A stretch of 12,324 nucleotides of DNA, from contig JAUWWA010000008.1 in the NCBI GenBank assembly GCA_030617125.1, positions 1 through 12,324 on the forward strand, read 5' to 3'. The position numbers and the translations under genes were made by a program. Positions 1-6,721 of this stretch are shown here, piece after piece; position 1 is the first letter of the stretch; each line of letters begins with the position of its first letter. A model generated the notes under the pieces. The model was not told where the DNA came from. It was given only the letters and a program-made list of their open reading frames with translations, and made no database searches. The stretch is from Pirellulales bacterium (GTDB lineage Bacteria; Planctomycetota; Planctomycetia; Pirellulales; Thermoguttaceae).

Positions 1-192
1 CTCGGCGACCATATCAGAACTATCAAGCACACGGTAACGCGGTTTCGCATCACGCTCGACTGCTACCAGTCCGAGTATGTTTCGAGCGTCGATGGAAAGG
101 CCGCTTCGACGGAAATGAAATGGCTCCGCCCGGGAGAGTTGGGCAACTATCCGCTGAGCACGACAGGACGAAAACTGAGCCGACTAGCCTGA
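1..192 (+). CDS. mutY: A/G-specific adenine glycosylase MutY, C-terminal end only
   Basis: The gene runs in from the left edge; 63 codons and a TGA stop are visible. The reading contains HTVTRFRITLDCY, then a acidic stretch, then ELGNYPLSTTGRKLSRL before the stop. In the MutY family this is the end of the C-terminal Nudix-like domain that recognises 8-oxoguanine opposite adenine; it is the pattern H-x-[FV]-[TS]-x-[FY]-x-[IL] followed by 'lPLsttGrKl'. The glycosylase and iron-sulphur domains lie outside the window. MutY removes adenine misinserted opposite 8-oxoG. It ends five bases before the convergent aroA stop. Assignment rests on this tail alone, so another Nudix-tailed protein is possible but less likely. 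Confidence 0.72.
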   Translation, partial: LGDHIRTIKHTVTRFRITLDCYQSEYVSSVDGKAASTEMKWLRPGELGNYPLSTTGRKLSRLA

Positions 193-197
193 ATTGC

Positions 198-1466
198 TCA
201 CAGCCGTGCCAGGTCGTCGAAGAAGCCCGGATAGGTCTTCGCCGTGCAGCCGGGATCGCGAATGACCACGCCCGGAGTGGCCAGGCCGACCAACGCCATG
301 CTCATCGCCATGCGGTGGTCGTCGTACGTGTCGATCTCGGCGCCGCGCGGCTTCGCCGGCACGATCCGCAGCCCGTCGTCGTGCTCGTCCACGTCCGCGC
401 CGAACTTGCGCAGCTCGGTGGCCAGCGCCCGAATGCGGTCGGTTTCCTTGTGCCGGATGTTGGCCACGCCCGTGATGGTCGTCGGGCCGTCGGCGAACAG
501 CGCGACCGCGGCCAAGGTCTGTGCGGTGTCGCTGATCGCGTTCATGTCCGCCACGATGCCGTGCAGCGGCCGGCCGACGACGGTGATCGAATGCGGGTCG
601 TACTGCACCCGGCAGCCCATCCGCTCCAGGCAATCGCAAAACGCGACGTCGCCCTGGAGGCTTTCGCGTGACAGGCCCTCGATGGTCACCCGGCCGCCGG
701 TGATCGCCGCGGCGGCGGCAAAGTAGCTTGCGGCCGAGGCGTCGGGCTCGATGTCGTATGTCCGGGCCCGGTAGGCTTGTCCGGCCGCGATCGCGAAGCT
801 CGCCGGCGTCGGCGTCTCGGCGGCAACGGCGAAGGCCCGCATCACGGTGATCGTCATTTCGACGTACGGCCGCGAGACCAACTCCCCTTCGACCCGTAAC
901 AGAACGCTCTTTGCGGCGCAAGGCGCCGCCATGAGCAGGCCGCTGAGGAATTGGCTGGAGATGTTCCCCGCGACGGTGGCCCGTCCGCCCGGCAGACCCG
1001 CGGCCTTGACGACCACGGGCGGGCAACCGCTTTGCAGCTCGTCGACGGCGTCGGCGCCGAGTTGTTTGAGCGCGGCCAACAGGTCGCCGATCGGGCGCTG
1101 GCGCATCCGCGACGAGCCGTCGAGCCGGAACGTGCCGTGGCCGAGCGTGACCATGGCGGTGAGGAACCGCATGGTGGTGCCGCTGTTGGCCGCGAACAAC
1201 TTGGCCCCCGGCGCCGGCGGCCGCCCGGCACATCCGTCGACGCGAATCCTCGCCGCCGGCCGATCGTGCTCGACCGCCAGGCCGAGGCGCCTAAGCGCCT
1301 CGATCATCACTCGGGTGTCTTCGCTATCGAGCGCCCCGGTAAGCGTCGATTGCCCCTCGGCCAAGGCGGCGCACACGAGCGCACGGTTGGTGATGCTCTT
1401 CGATCCTGGCGGGCGGATCGAAGCGTGCACCGGGCCGGTCGGGTGAATCGTGATCGTGTCGGTCAT
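198..1466 (-). CDS. aroA: 3-phosphoshikimate 1-carboxyvinyltransferase (EPSP synthase)
   Basis: Joins phosphoenolpyruvate to shikimate-3-phosphate, the sixth step of the shikimate pathway to chorismate, in the cytoplasm. The 422-residue length is normal. Visible signatures are PPGSKSITNRAL (19-30, with the substrate lysine K23), NSGTTMR (94-100, PEP loop with the invariant Gly), DGSSRMRQRPI (116-126), AISDTAQT with D313 aligning with the catalytic Asp of the E. coli enzyme, HKETDRIRAL with K340/E341/R344, and YDDHRMAM (381-388). The loop is NSGTTMR rather than NAGTAMR, but the Gly associated with glyphosate sensitivity is kept. The ATG at 1466 gives the expected MTDTITIHP N-terminus. No clear Shine-Dalgarno is seen; a heptad repeat array starts four bases upstream. 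It stands alone, convergent with mutY. Confidence 0.97.
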   Translation of the reverse strand: MTDTITIHPTGPVHASIRPPGSKSITNRALVCAALAEGQSTLTGALDSEDTRVMIEALRRLGLAVEHDRPAARIRVDGCAGRPPAPGAKLFAANSGTTMRFLTAMVTLGHGTFRLDGSSRMRQRPIGDLLAALKQLGADAVDELQSGCPPVVVKAAGLPGGRATVAGNISSQFLSGLLMAAPCAAKSVLLRVEGELVSRPYVEMTITVMRAFAVAAETPTPASFAIAAGQAYRARTYDIEPDASAASYFAAAAAITGGRVTIEGLSRESLQGDVAFCDCLERMGCRVQYDPHSITVVGRPLHGIVADMNAISDTAQTLAAVALFADGPTTITGVANIRHKETDRIRALATELRKFGADVDEHDDGLRIVPAKPRGAEIDTYDDHRMAMSMALVGLATPGVVIRDPGCTAKTYPGFFDDLARL

Positions 1467-1470
1467 AGGT

Positions 1471-1505
1471 GAGGTTTCAGCTTTCAGCTATCAGCTTTAA
1501 GTCAT
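1471..1505. repeat. 7-bp tandem repeat array upstream of aroA
   Basis: Five consecutive 7-bp units, the middle three being CAGCTTT, CAGCTAT and CAGCTTT (1478-1498), flanked by degenerate units GAGGTTT and AAGTCAT. On the aroA strand the array ends four bases before the ATG and occupies the place where a ribosome binding site would be. It is one of several 7-bp-periodic arrays in this window, each with a different unit. Function unknown. Confidence 0.7.
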
Positions 1506-1599
1506 TGGGTATCGGCTTTGATTTTCCACAAATTCGCGTCGCTTCGGAAGTAGATCGCGCCGTCGACTGCACCCCAATGTTATGCATTCCCCTTCTATT

Positions 1600-2229
1600 C
1601 TACGGCGATCCAGGTGCAATAAGAACTGACAAAAGTAAAACTAATGCACCCCAAAGCCATATTGGCCCAAACATTCTTGTGGTTTGCCTGTAGGCTTGAT
1701 ATTGCTCACGAAATCTCACACACATATCGTTTCTCTCTTCAATAATCGTTCCTACAAAGATTATGACAAAGATGGCCGGAAACATCAGTAGTCCATCTGG
1801 ATTTCTCATCACGAGCGGCAATCCCAGAATAATCCACAAAATCCCTGTATAGATGGGATGTCTGAAATACCGATATAGGCCCGACGTCAGCAATCCTTCC
1901 TTGACAGCCTGCATACCAACGACAAATTTTCGTTGTCTAAGGGTGGCGATCGCCAGAAAAGCCCCAGCACAGATCAACAGCAATCCAACAACTGGGAAAC
2001 CAACACGAACGCTTGTGTGCTGCATCCAGAAAGGCCGAGAATTCCAGCCCCCGGCTGGCGGCAGAATCACAATGAGATAGCAGAGGCAGTGGCACACTAT
2101 CACAAACGTTATATTGAATATTCTGTTTTCGAGAAGTCCTTCATATCGGCTGCGGTGTCTATACAAATGAGGATCAACACAGATCGATGCCCCTAACACA
2201 CCAAGTAGAATAAATCGAATTATCCACAT
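1600..2229 (-). CDS. Isoprenylcysteine/phospholipid methyltransferase-like membrane protein (ICMT/PEMT superfamily)
   Basis: A 209-residue polytopic protein with hydrophobic segments near residues 1-18, 37-57, 75-96, 126-163 and 189-206. The central motif SGLYRYFRHPIYTG (116-129) followed by a conserved acidic-aromatic stretch EER...FREQYQAYRQTTRMF (164-187) is the SAM-binding signature of the ICMT/PEMT membrane methyltransferase fold. Family members methylate prenylated cysteine, phospholipid head groups or other small molecules at the membrane; the substrate here cannot be read from sequence. The ATG at 2229 has an AGAAGG Shine-Dalgarno eight bases upstream. Base composition is much poorer in GC than neighbouring aroA (43% in 1681-1740 against 70% in 361-420 by hand count), suggesting acquisition from elsewhere. 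No prenyltransferase or other partner is adjacent. Confidence 0.8.
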   Translation of the reverse strand: MWIIRFILLGVLGASICVDPHLYRHRSRYEGLLENRIFNITFVIVCHCLCYLIVILPPAGGWNSRPFWMQHTSVRVGFPVVGLLLICAGAFLAIATLRQRKFVVGMQAVKEGLLTSGLYRYFRHPIYTGILWIILGLPLVMRNPDGLLMFPAIFVIIFVGTIIEERNDMCVRFREQYQAYRQTTRMFGPIWLWGALVLLLSVLIAPGSP

Positions 2230-2605
2230 TTGCTTTACCTTCTGAAAGAACTCCGTCCTTATTTAGTATCAAGCATTTACGTGAAATCGCCTGTACATAT
2301 GAAATATGGAAGCATAACTTTGTCAGTAGACCGATCGGCCTATACCCGCGATAGGCCGACGGATCTGTCGGCCTAAGACGCTTCCTGATTTCCTGATTCT
2401 CGCCGAACAAGTCCTTTCCTGTCAACCAGCCCCACTGGCTATGCCAAGGGTTACCTGTGAGTCATTGTAGCAAAGTTTAGAGCCGGATCAAGCATCCGTC
2501 GACTATAGCCCTAGCATGCCATGCCCATGCCAACAGGCTCATTGCACCTATGCTTTTTCTACTCGCTACCGGTACGCGATCTTGACAAGGGAGGCTGTAT
2601 AGATG
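2230..2605. other. Intergenic region with overlapping alternative hairpins
   Basis: No convincing gene lies here; an open frame on the minus strand (2174-2425) overlaps the methyltransferase start and has no family features or good ribosome site. The region holds the upstream sequence of the methyltransferase, the two overlapping hairpins at 2336-2374, and a direct repeat TTCCTGAT x2 at 2382-2397. Nothing recognisable was seen in 2400-2605. Confidence 0.5.
2336..2374. repeat. Two mutually exclusive hairpins sharing one arm
   Basis: CGGCCTAT (2336-2343) pairs with ATAGGCCG (2351-2358) around a 7-nt loop. The overlapping segment AGGCCGAC (2353-2360) pairs equally well with GTCGGCCT (2367-2374) around a 6-nt loop. 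Both stems are perfect 8-bp and cannot form together. The element lies about 107 bases upstream of the methyltransferase start and 230 bases past the end of the 2606-3271 gene, so it could be leader or trailer, or a mobile palindromic repeat. Confidence 0.6.
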
Positions 2606-3271
2606 TTATGTGTCTTCTTGAGACTGGCGTGACGTAACACCAAGCAGGTTTCTAAACTCGTCTTCTAACTCAGCACGCAATGGCCTTATTTCTTCCGTGA
2701 GTGAATTCCAAGCGGTTGACCAAGCCATGGGTTGCGAGCGACCTGTCTCTTCTTTCGAGATTTCGACCTTATCAGCAAACGTGTCTGCGACGTGGTACAG
2801 CTTATTGCGAAATTCTTCGACCCGTTGGGCAGTGTCTTTCGGCAAATAGATTCGCTTCACGTAGAAGTAGCTGGTAAACTCCTCTAGTATTCGATTGACG
2901 TTCTCTCTGCGCTCAGATAACGTACCGTCGAATTCGCATGTCACGGGTTTCATGTACTCTGCCGCCGCTCCATACATTTGCGATATTTGCCGGTATGTCT
3001 CCGCGATCACAGATGCCATTTGATCGTACTGATGGGCAAAGCGGACCCGATGCTCCGTCGCCGCGATTGCAAAGCTTGATCGAAGTCTTTCGAGTTCGAT
3101 TTCGTGCTCAGACTTCAGCGATGCCTTAAGAGCCTCAAGCTTTTGGTTGTATTCGTGCTCGATTGCGTTCTTCAGCCGTAGGGAAATCCACGACCTTGCC
3201 AAAAAGACAATCACTGCGGCGAGAACCGCACTTACGGCGGACGACGCGAGTATTGAAATCGTAATTTCCAA
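2606..3271 (-). CDS. Uncharacterised single-TM coiled-coil protein
   Basis: A 221-residue protein with one hydrophobic segment at about residues 5-25, then a charged helix (31-66) rich in Lys/Glu with coiled-coil spacing (EHEYNQKLEALKASLKSEHE), then a mostly helical soluble part with a conserved-looking centre (RFAHQYDQMASVIAETYRQI, 77-96; FYVKRIYLPKDTAQRVEEF, 136-154). Topology is probably N-terminal anchor with the rest cytoplasmic. Similar anchor-plus-coiled-coil hypothetical proteins are scattered across bacteria with no assigned role that I can name. The start is TTG at 3271, supported by an excellent Shine-Dalgarno AAGGAGG six bases upstream (3278-3284). Lower GC than the flanking housekeeping genes. 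It is not contiguous with the methyltransferase (376 bases apart), so co-function is only a possibility. Confidence 0.8.
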   Translation of the reverse strand: MEITISILASSAVSAVLAAVIVFLARSWISLRLKNAIEHEYNQKLEALKASLKSEHEIELERLRSSFAIAATEHRVRFAHQYDQMASVIAETYRQISQMYGAAAEYMKPVTCEFDGTLSERRENVNRILEEFTSYFYVKRIYLPKDTAQRVEEFRNKLYHVADTFADKVEISKEETGRSQPMAWSTAWNSLTEEIRPLRAELEDEFRNLLGVTSRQSQEDT

Positions 3272-3534
3272 GGTTGCCCTCCTTCACGACCCATAACGAC
3301 TAAGCTCAGCCGTGCCGTCCAGCCCTCCATGCCGGCGACCCGTTGTCTAGGCGGCTACCACGTCGCGGCTGACGGGCGAAAGCCGCCGGCGACCACTAGA
3401 CCACCTAGCCGACGAGAACGCAAGCGGGGGCGAACCCAGGACACGTCGGCGGCCGTGGCGGCGGGGGGGTCCGGGCGACAAGCCAACGTGTCCAAAACGG
3501 GTGTCGTGGGTGTCGCAAACGGACGTTTTTGGGC

Positions 3535-3540
3535 TATAAT
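3535..3540 (+). promoter_or_regulatory. Possible -10 box (TATAAT)
   Basis: A perfect TATAAT in otherwise GC-rich sequence, about 270 bases upstream of the dehydrogenase start on the same strand. There is no good -35 hexamer at the usual distance (TGTCGC lies 18 bases upstream, a poor match), so the call is weak. Confidence 0.3.
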
Positions 3541-3650
3541 AGTCGTTTCAGGAGAGTCGTCAAAAGTGCCGTTGAGTCTATAAAAATAGGGATATGCGGC
3601 GTTTTTCGTCCGGCCTCCTTTTGGTTGTAGCAACCGCTGCCGCGTTGCCC

Positions 3651-3671
3651 CCGTGGGACGTTGTCCCACGG
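3651..3671. repeat. Perfect 9-bp hairpin, REP-like palindrome
   Basis: CCGTGGGAC (3651-3659), loop GTT, GTCCCACGG (3663-3671). Neither side has a T-tract, so an intrinsic terminator is unlikely. A second hairpin with the same GGAC-N3-GTCC core occurs at 11424-11442, which suggests a dispersed palindromic repeat family. Confidence 0.6.
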
Positions 3672-3723
3672 CTGTCCAAAAGAGGGCAGGGTTCAGGACT
3701 TCAGAGCAATGCGCTGAAGCAAC

Positions 3724-3800
3724 ATCCTGAACCCTGACCCCTGACTCCTGACCCCTGACTCCTGACCACTGACCACTGACCCCTGACTCCTGACCCCTGC
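3724..3800. repeat. 11-unit 7-bp tandem repeat array, consensus NNNCTGA
   Basis: Eleven units in unbroken register: ATCCTGA, ACCCTGA, CCCCTGA, CTCCTGA, CCCCTGA, CTCCTGA, CCACTGA twice, CCCCTGA, CTCCTGA and a terminal CCCCTGC. The last unit ends at the base immediately before the AAGGAG ribosome site of the dehydrogenase. Four bases (CTGA) are nearly invariant while the first three vary. This is not a CRISPR, as there are no spacers. It recalls in form the heptanucleotide STRR repeats described in heterocystous cyanobacteria; common origin is not implied. Confidence 0.9.
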
Positions 3801-3813
3801 AAGGAGATCTCCC

Positions 3814-4998
3814 GTGGCCGACACGATCGCCTACGACTTCGTCGCGCCGCGGCGGATTGCCTTCGGATGGGGGCGAAGGGCCGAGGTGGGCTCGCTCGGG
3901 CGCACCCTCGGGCAACGGGCATTTCTCATCAGCGGATTGCCCGCCACGGTCAGTCCAAACGTGATGGGCGCCATCGCCCACGCCCTCAAGGCGGAAAAGA
4001 TCGCGGTGCTCGTCACCGAGGTCATCACGCACGAACCCGAAGTCGACGACGTCGATCGGACCGCCGCCGAGGTCCGGCAGCAAAACCCGCGTGACGGCGA
4101 TTTTCTGCTGGCCGTCGGCGGCGGAGCGGCCATTGATTTGGCCAAGGCCGTCGCCGCGATGGCCGTCAACGACGAAAGCCCCACGGTCAAGGACTACCTC
4201 GAAAACGTCGGCCGCAACCTGAAGCTCGTCCACGACCCGCTGCCCGTGCTCGCCGTGCCGACGACCGCCGGCACCGGCGCCGAGGCGACACGCAACGCCG
4301 TGATCTCGTCGTACGATCCGCCGTTCAAGAAAAGCCTTCGCGACGAGCGCCTGGTGCCGCGGATCGCGCTGGTCGATCCGGAATTGACCGTCACGGTTCC
4401 GCCGGATGTCACCGCCGCCGGCGGCATGGACGCGATCACGCAACTCATCGAAAGCTTCGTCTCGCGCAAGGCGCGGCCGATCCCTCGGGCGTTGTGCCGG
4501 CAGGGGTTGAAGTTGGCGCTGCCGGCGATCACCGAGGCGGTCGACGATGGTACCTCGCGCGAGGCTCGCGAGGCGATGTCGCACGCCGCGCTGCTTTCCG
4601 GTATGGCGTTGGCCAACTCGGGCCTGGGCCTGGCCCACGGCGTGGCCGCGGCCTTGGGCACACATTGCCGTGTGCCGCATGGAGCGGCCTGTGCCTTGAT
4701 GCTGCCGGTGGCGATGCGGGTCAATGCGGGGGCATGTCAGGCGGAATTTGCCCGACTTGCCCATCTGCTCGTTGGCTGCGGGCCGTCGACGCCGGCCCAC
4801 GAGGCTGCCGAGGCGTTGATCGCCGAGATCGAGTCGCTGTGCGAGCGGGTCGGCACGCCGCGACGGCTTTCCGAAGTGGGCGTGAAGAGCGAACAAATCC
4901 CTGCGCTGGTGAAAAGCTCTCGCGGCAGCAGCATGAGCGGCAACCCGGTTGAACTCTCCGACGAGCAGTTGACAACGCTTCTGGAGGGAGTGCTGTGA
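3814..4998 (+). CDS. Iron-containing alcohol dehydrogenase family protein
   Basis: NAD(P)-dependent oxidoreductase of the group III (Fe-ADH) family, 394 residues, the usual length. The N-terminal Rossmann-type domain carries GGGAAID (102-108) for nucleotide binding and PTTAGTGAE (149-157). The C-terminal helical metal domain has GMDAITQLIES (204-214), LGLAHG (271-276) and VPHGAACALMLP (287-298). By comparison with FucO-type enzymes, metal ligands D206, H275 and H289 are present, but the second ligand, normally His in GMDALTH, is Gln (Q210). Metal identity is therefore uncertain. Start is GTG at 3814, fixed by AAGGAG at 3801-3806, seven bases away. Substrate is not readable; candidates include short-chain alcohols, aldehydes or a phosphonate or maleylacetate-like relative. 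It is monocistronic and ends five bases from a convergent gene. Confidence 0.9.
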   Translation: MADTIAYDFVAPRRIAFGWGRRAEVGSLGRTLGQRAFLISGLPATVSPNVMGAIAHALKAEKIAVLVTEVITHEPEVDDVDRTAAEVRQQNPRDGDFLLAVGGGAAIDLAKAVAAMAVNDESPTVKDYLENVGRNLKLVHDPLPVLAVPTTAGTGAEATRNAVISSYDPPFKKSLRDERLVPRIALVDPELTVTVPPDVTAAGGMDAITQLIESFVSRKARPIPRALCRQGLKLALPAITEAVDDGTSREAREAMSHAALLSGMALANSGLGLAHGVAAALGTHCRVPHGAACALMLPVAMRVNAGACQAEFARLAHLLVGCGPSTPAHEAAEALIAEIESLCERVGTPRRLSEVGVKSEQIPALVKSSRGSSMSGNPVELSDEQLTTLLEGVL

Positions 4999-5003
4999 GC
5001 CCT

Positions 5004-5396
5004 TTATGCCTCTTTCGCCCGGCTGCAAACGACGACGTACGCCCACGCGAAAAGCACCGCCATCACCACGTCGGTCACTGCCAGCGGCTTCCACATGTTG
5101 GGGATGTCCGTGCTGAACCAGTAGGAAAACGTCACGCCGCAATAGGCGAGTTTCAAGAGGATTCCGTAGGGAATCAGCTTGCGATTGCCGACCGGATCAC
5201 TCGCGATTGCGGCGAACATCAGCCCGAAAATCAGCAGCAGCGCCGCGGGAAACTGCACGTAGCCCATGTGGTTCGGCGGCGCAACGCCGAACAGTTGAAA
5301 CGGGTAGCCCGGCGCGGCCAGGAACAGCAGGCCGAACACACCGTCGTACAGCGCGGCCAAGGCAAACAGAAGCGAGATCCACTTGAGCGGTCTCAT
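5004..5396 (-). CDS. Conserved 4-TM membrane protein, third gene of the radical SAM operon
   Basis: 130 residues with four hydrophobic helices at roughly 7-29, 46-66, 74-94 and 105-124. Between them are polar conserved-looking stretches: GVAPPNHMGYVQFPA (37-51), DPVGNRKLIPYG (67-78), LLKLAYCG (80-87) and PNMWKPLAVTDVV (99-111). The mix of invariant-type Asn, His, Tyr and Trp at membrane edges suggests ligand or lipid contact rather than a structural filler, but I cannot name a family. Its ATG overlaps the stop of the radical SAM gene (ATGA, 5393-5396) and an AGGAGG site lies inside that gene's end, so it is translationally coupled to it. C-terminus (CSRAKEA) is probably cytoplasmic. Confidence 0.8.
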   Translation of the reverse strand: MRPLKWISLLFALAALYDGVFGLLFLAAPGYPFQLFGVAPPNHMGYVQFPAALLLIFGLMFAAIASDPVGNRKLIPYGILLKLAYCGVTFSYWFSTDIPNMWKPLAVTDVVMAVLFAWAYVVVCSRAKEA

Positions 5397-6721
5397 GACG
5401 AGTCCTCCTCTGCGTGTTTAGCGGCGGCGAGATACTTCCGATTGAAATTCTCTCGCCGCCATTTGGTGATCTCTTCACCGTAAATCCGCACGGTCAGTCG
5501 GCGGAATCCTTCGCTCAATTCATCACTGGTCATGTGCTGGGGGCGATAGTTCACGTCGAACAGCGTACACCGTTGCCACTGCCCGTCGTGCAACAGCCGA
5601 TTTCCGCGCTTCAGCCGCCGGTGGAGCGGCGTGCCGGGGAACGGCGTCTGGATGGTGATCTGCACGTCGTACAGCTCAGCTTCGCGGGCGAACTGATAGA
5701 CCTGATCGAAGATGTCCGCCGTATGGCCGTCAAGGCCGAGGACGAAGCATCCGTCGACGCGAATGCCGTGCGACTGAATCTGCTTGATGGCCTGTTTGTA
5801 CTGCGGCCAGCGTTTCCGCTTCCAGTCGGTCTTCAGTTCCAACCCCTCGAGTCCCGCTTCCACCGGGCTTTCCAACCCGATCAGCACCTGGGCACAACCA
5901 CTGTCCCGCATCAGGGCAAGAAGTTCCTCGTCCTGGTGCACCGATATGTCGGTTTCTGCGAACCAGTGGATCTTACGAGTTTTCAACCCTTCGAGCAACT
6001 CCTTCCAATACCGCTTGTTCACCAGGGCGTTGTCGTCGGCGAATTCGATGAAGGGCCGTTGCCAAATCTCACGGATGCGATCGATCTCGGCCAACACCTT
6101 ATCGATCGGCTTCTGCTTGTAACGTTTCGTCAGGAGGATCGAACTGGCGCAGAATTCACAGTGCCACGGGCAGCCCCGGCTCGCCTGAACGGTCAGGCGG
6201 TTGTATCGGGACGGCTCGAGCATTTCGAAGGCCGGCATGGGGGCATCGTCCAGGTTGAATTCGCCCGCCGGCTCGTAGCGCGCTTTGAGGTTGCCGGCCT
6301 CCGCGTCGCGTAACACGTCGAGCCAGATGGCTTCTCCTTCGCCGATCACCACCGCGTCGCAGTGACCTGCCGCCTCGTCGGGCAGCGCGCTGGCGTGCAG
6401 CCCTCCCAACACTACCGGCACCCCCGCCGCGCGGTAACGGTCGGCCAGCTCGTACGCTTCGGCCATCTGTGCACTGAAGCTGGAGATGGCCACCAGATCG
6501 AACCCGTTGGGCAGGGCGTCCATCTTCCGGATGTCTTCGACTTCGAAGTATTCACATTCATGTTCAGAGGGTGTCATCCCCGCAAGCGTCAGCAACCCAA
6601 GGCTCGGCAGCGACGCAATCGTCTTGCTCCGTTCCACGAACCCCGGCAAGGTCAACCCGAGCCGCAGCAACTCCGCGTCGCACGCCCGAATGCCGCTCAT
6701 GGCAACCAGACCGATTCTCAT
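5393..6721 (-). CDS. B12-binding-type radical SAM protein with DUF4070-like C-terminus
   Basis: 442 residues in three parts. Residues 1-145 form a cobalamin-binding-like Rossmann domain: MRIGLVAMSG at the N-terminus and LGGLHASALPDEA (105-117), IGEGEAIW (126-133). The classical DxHxxG cobalamin His motif is not visible, so cofactor binding is uncertain. The radical SAM core begins at QASRGCPWHCEFC (179-191), giving the CxxxCxxC [4Fe-4S] ligands C184, C188 and C191. The C-terminal part (TPFPGTPLHRRL, 359-370; CTLFDVNYRPQHMTSDEL, 385-402) matches the tail of HpnP-like enzymes (DUF4070 type). Such enzymes methylate or cyclise lipids and pigments. The start is set at the ATG at 6721 because it overlaps the upstream gene's stop (ATGA) and begins the domain; an upstream in-frame extension of 30 residues lies inside the neighbour. 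Product unknown. Confidence 0.9.
   Translation of the reverse strand: MRIGLVAMSGIRACDAELLRLGLTLPGFVERSKTIASLPSLGLLTLAGMTPSEHECEYFEVEDIRKMDALPNGFDLVAISSFSAQMAEAYELADRYRAAGVPVVLGGLHASALPDEAAGHCDAVVIGEGEAIWLDVLRDAEAGNLKARYEPAGEFNLDDAPMPAFEMLEPSRYNRLTVQASRGCPWHCEFCASSILLTKRYKQKPIDKVLAEIDRIREIWQRPFIEFADDNALVNKRYWKELLEGLKTRKIHWFAETDISVHQDEELLALMRDSGCAQVLIGLESPVEAGLEGLELKTDWKRKRWPQYKQAIKQIQSHGIRVDGCFVLGLDGHTADIFDQVYQFAREAELYDVQITIQTPFPGTPLHRRLKRGNRLLHDGQWQRCTLFDVNYRPQHMTSDELSEGFRRLTVRIYGEEITKWRRENFNRKYLAAAKHAEEDSS

Larger units (their letters stand above)
3272..3813. other. Long intergenic leader before the alcohol dehydrogenase
   Basis: Divergent intergenic region of 542 bases. No gene is convincing in it. 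It contains three GTGTC words (3489-3515 region), a TATAAT-like box at 3535-3540, a perfect hairpin at 3651-3671, and the 7-bp repeat array at 3724-3800 that abuts the ribosome binding site of the dehydrogenase. If transcription begins just after the TATAAT, the leader is about 265 bases. Nothing recognisable was seen in 3300-3480. Confidence 0.5.

Noticed and set aside
184..1233. 349-codon open frame inside aroA
   Set aside because: Same strand, other frame, Arg-rich translation; aroA is unambiguous.
1464..1466. Glyphosate-tolerant class II EPSP synthase
   Set aside because: The PEP loop keeps the sensitive-type Gly (NSGTTMR), so nothing in the sequence supports tolerance.
2174..2425. 83-codon minus-strand frame upstream of the methyltransferase
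   Set aside because: Overlaps the methyltransferase start, has no good ribosome site, and about a quarter of it simply translates the hairpin repeat.
3489..3532. CCAAAACG/CGTTTTTGG imperfect inverted repeat and repeated GTGTC words
   Set aside because: The stem needs a bulge across a 24-base loop, and 5-base words recur by chance at this GC content.
3724..3800. Possible CRISPR array
   Set aside because: The repeat unit is 7 bases with no spacers and no cas genes nearby.
3355..5142. 595-codon open frame on the minus strand
   Set aside because: It lies antisense to the alcohol dehydrogenase, whose motifs are clear. The translation is Arg/Gly-rich, reads through the heptad repeat, and arises from GC-rich codon bias.
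5414..6313. 299-codon open frame on the plus strand
   Set aside because: Antisense to the radical SAM gene, with no domain features; a shadow of high-GC third positions.
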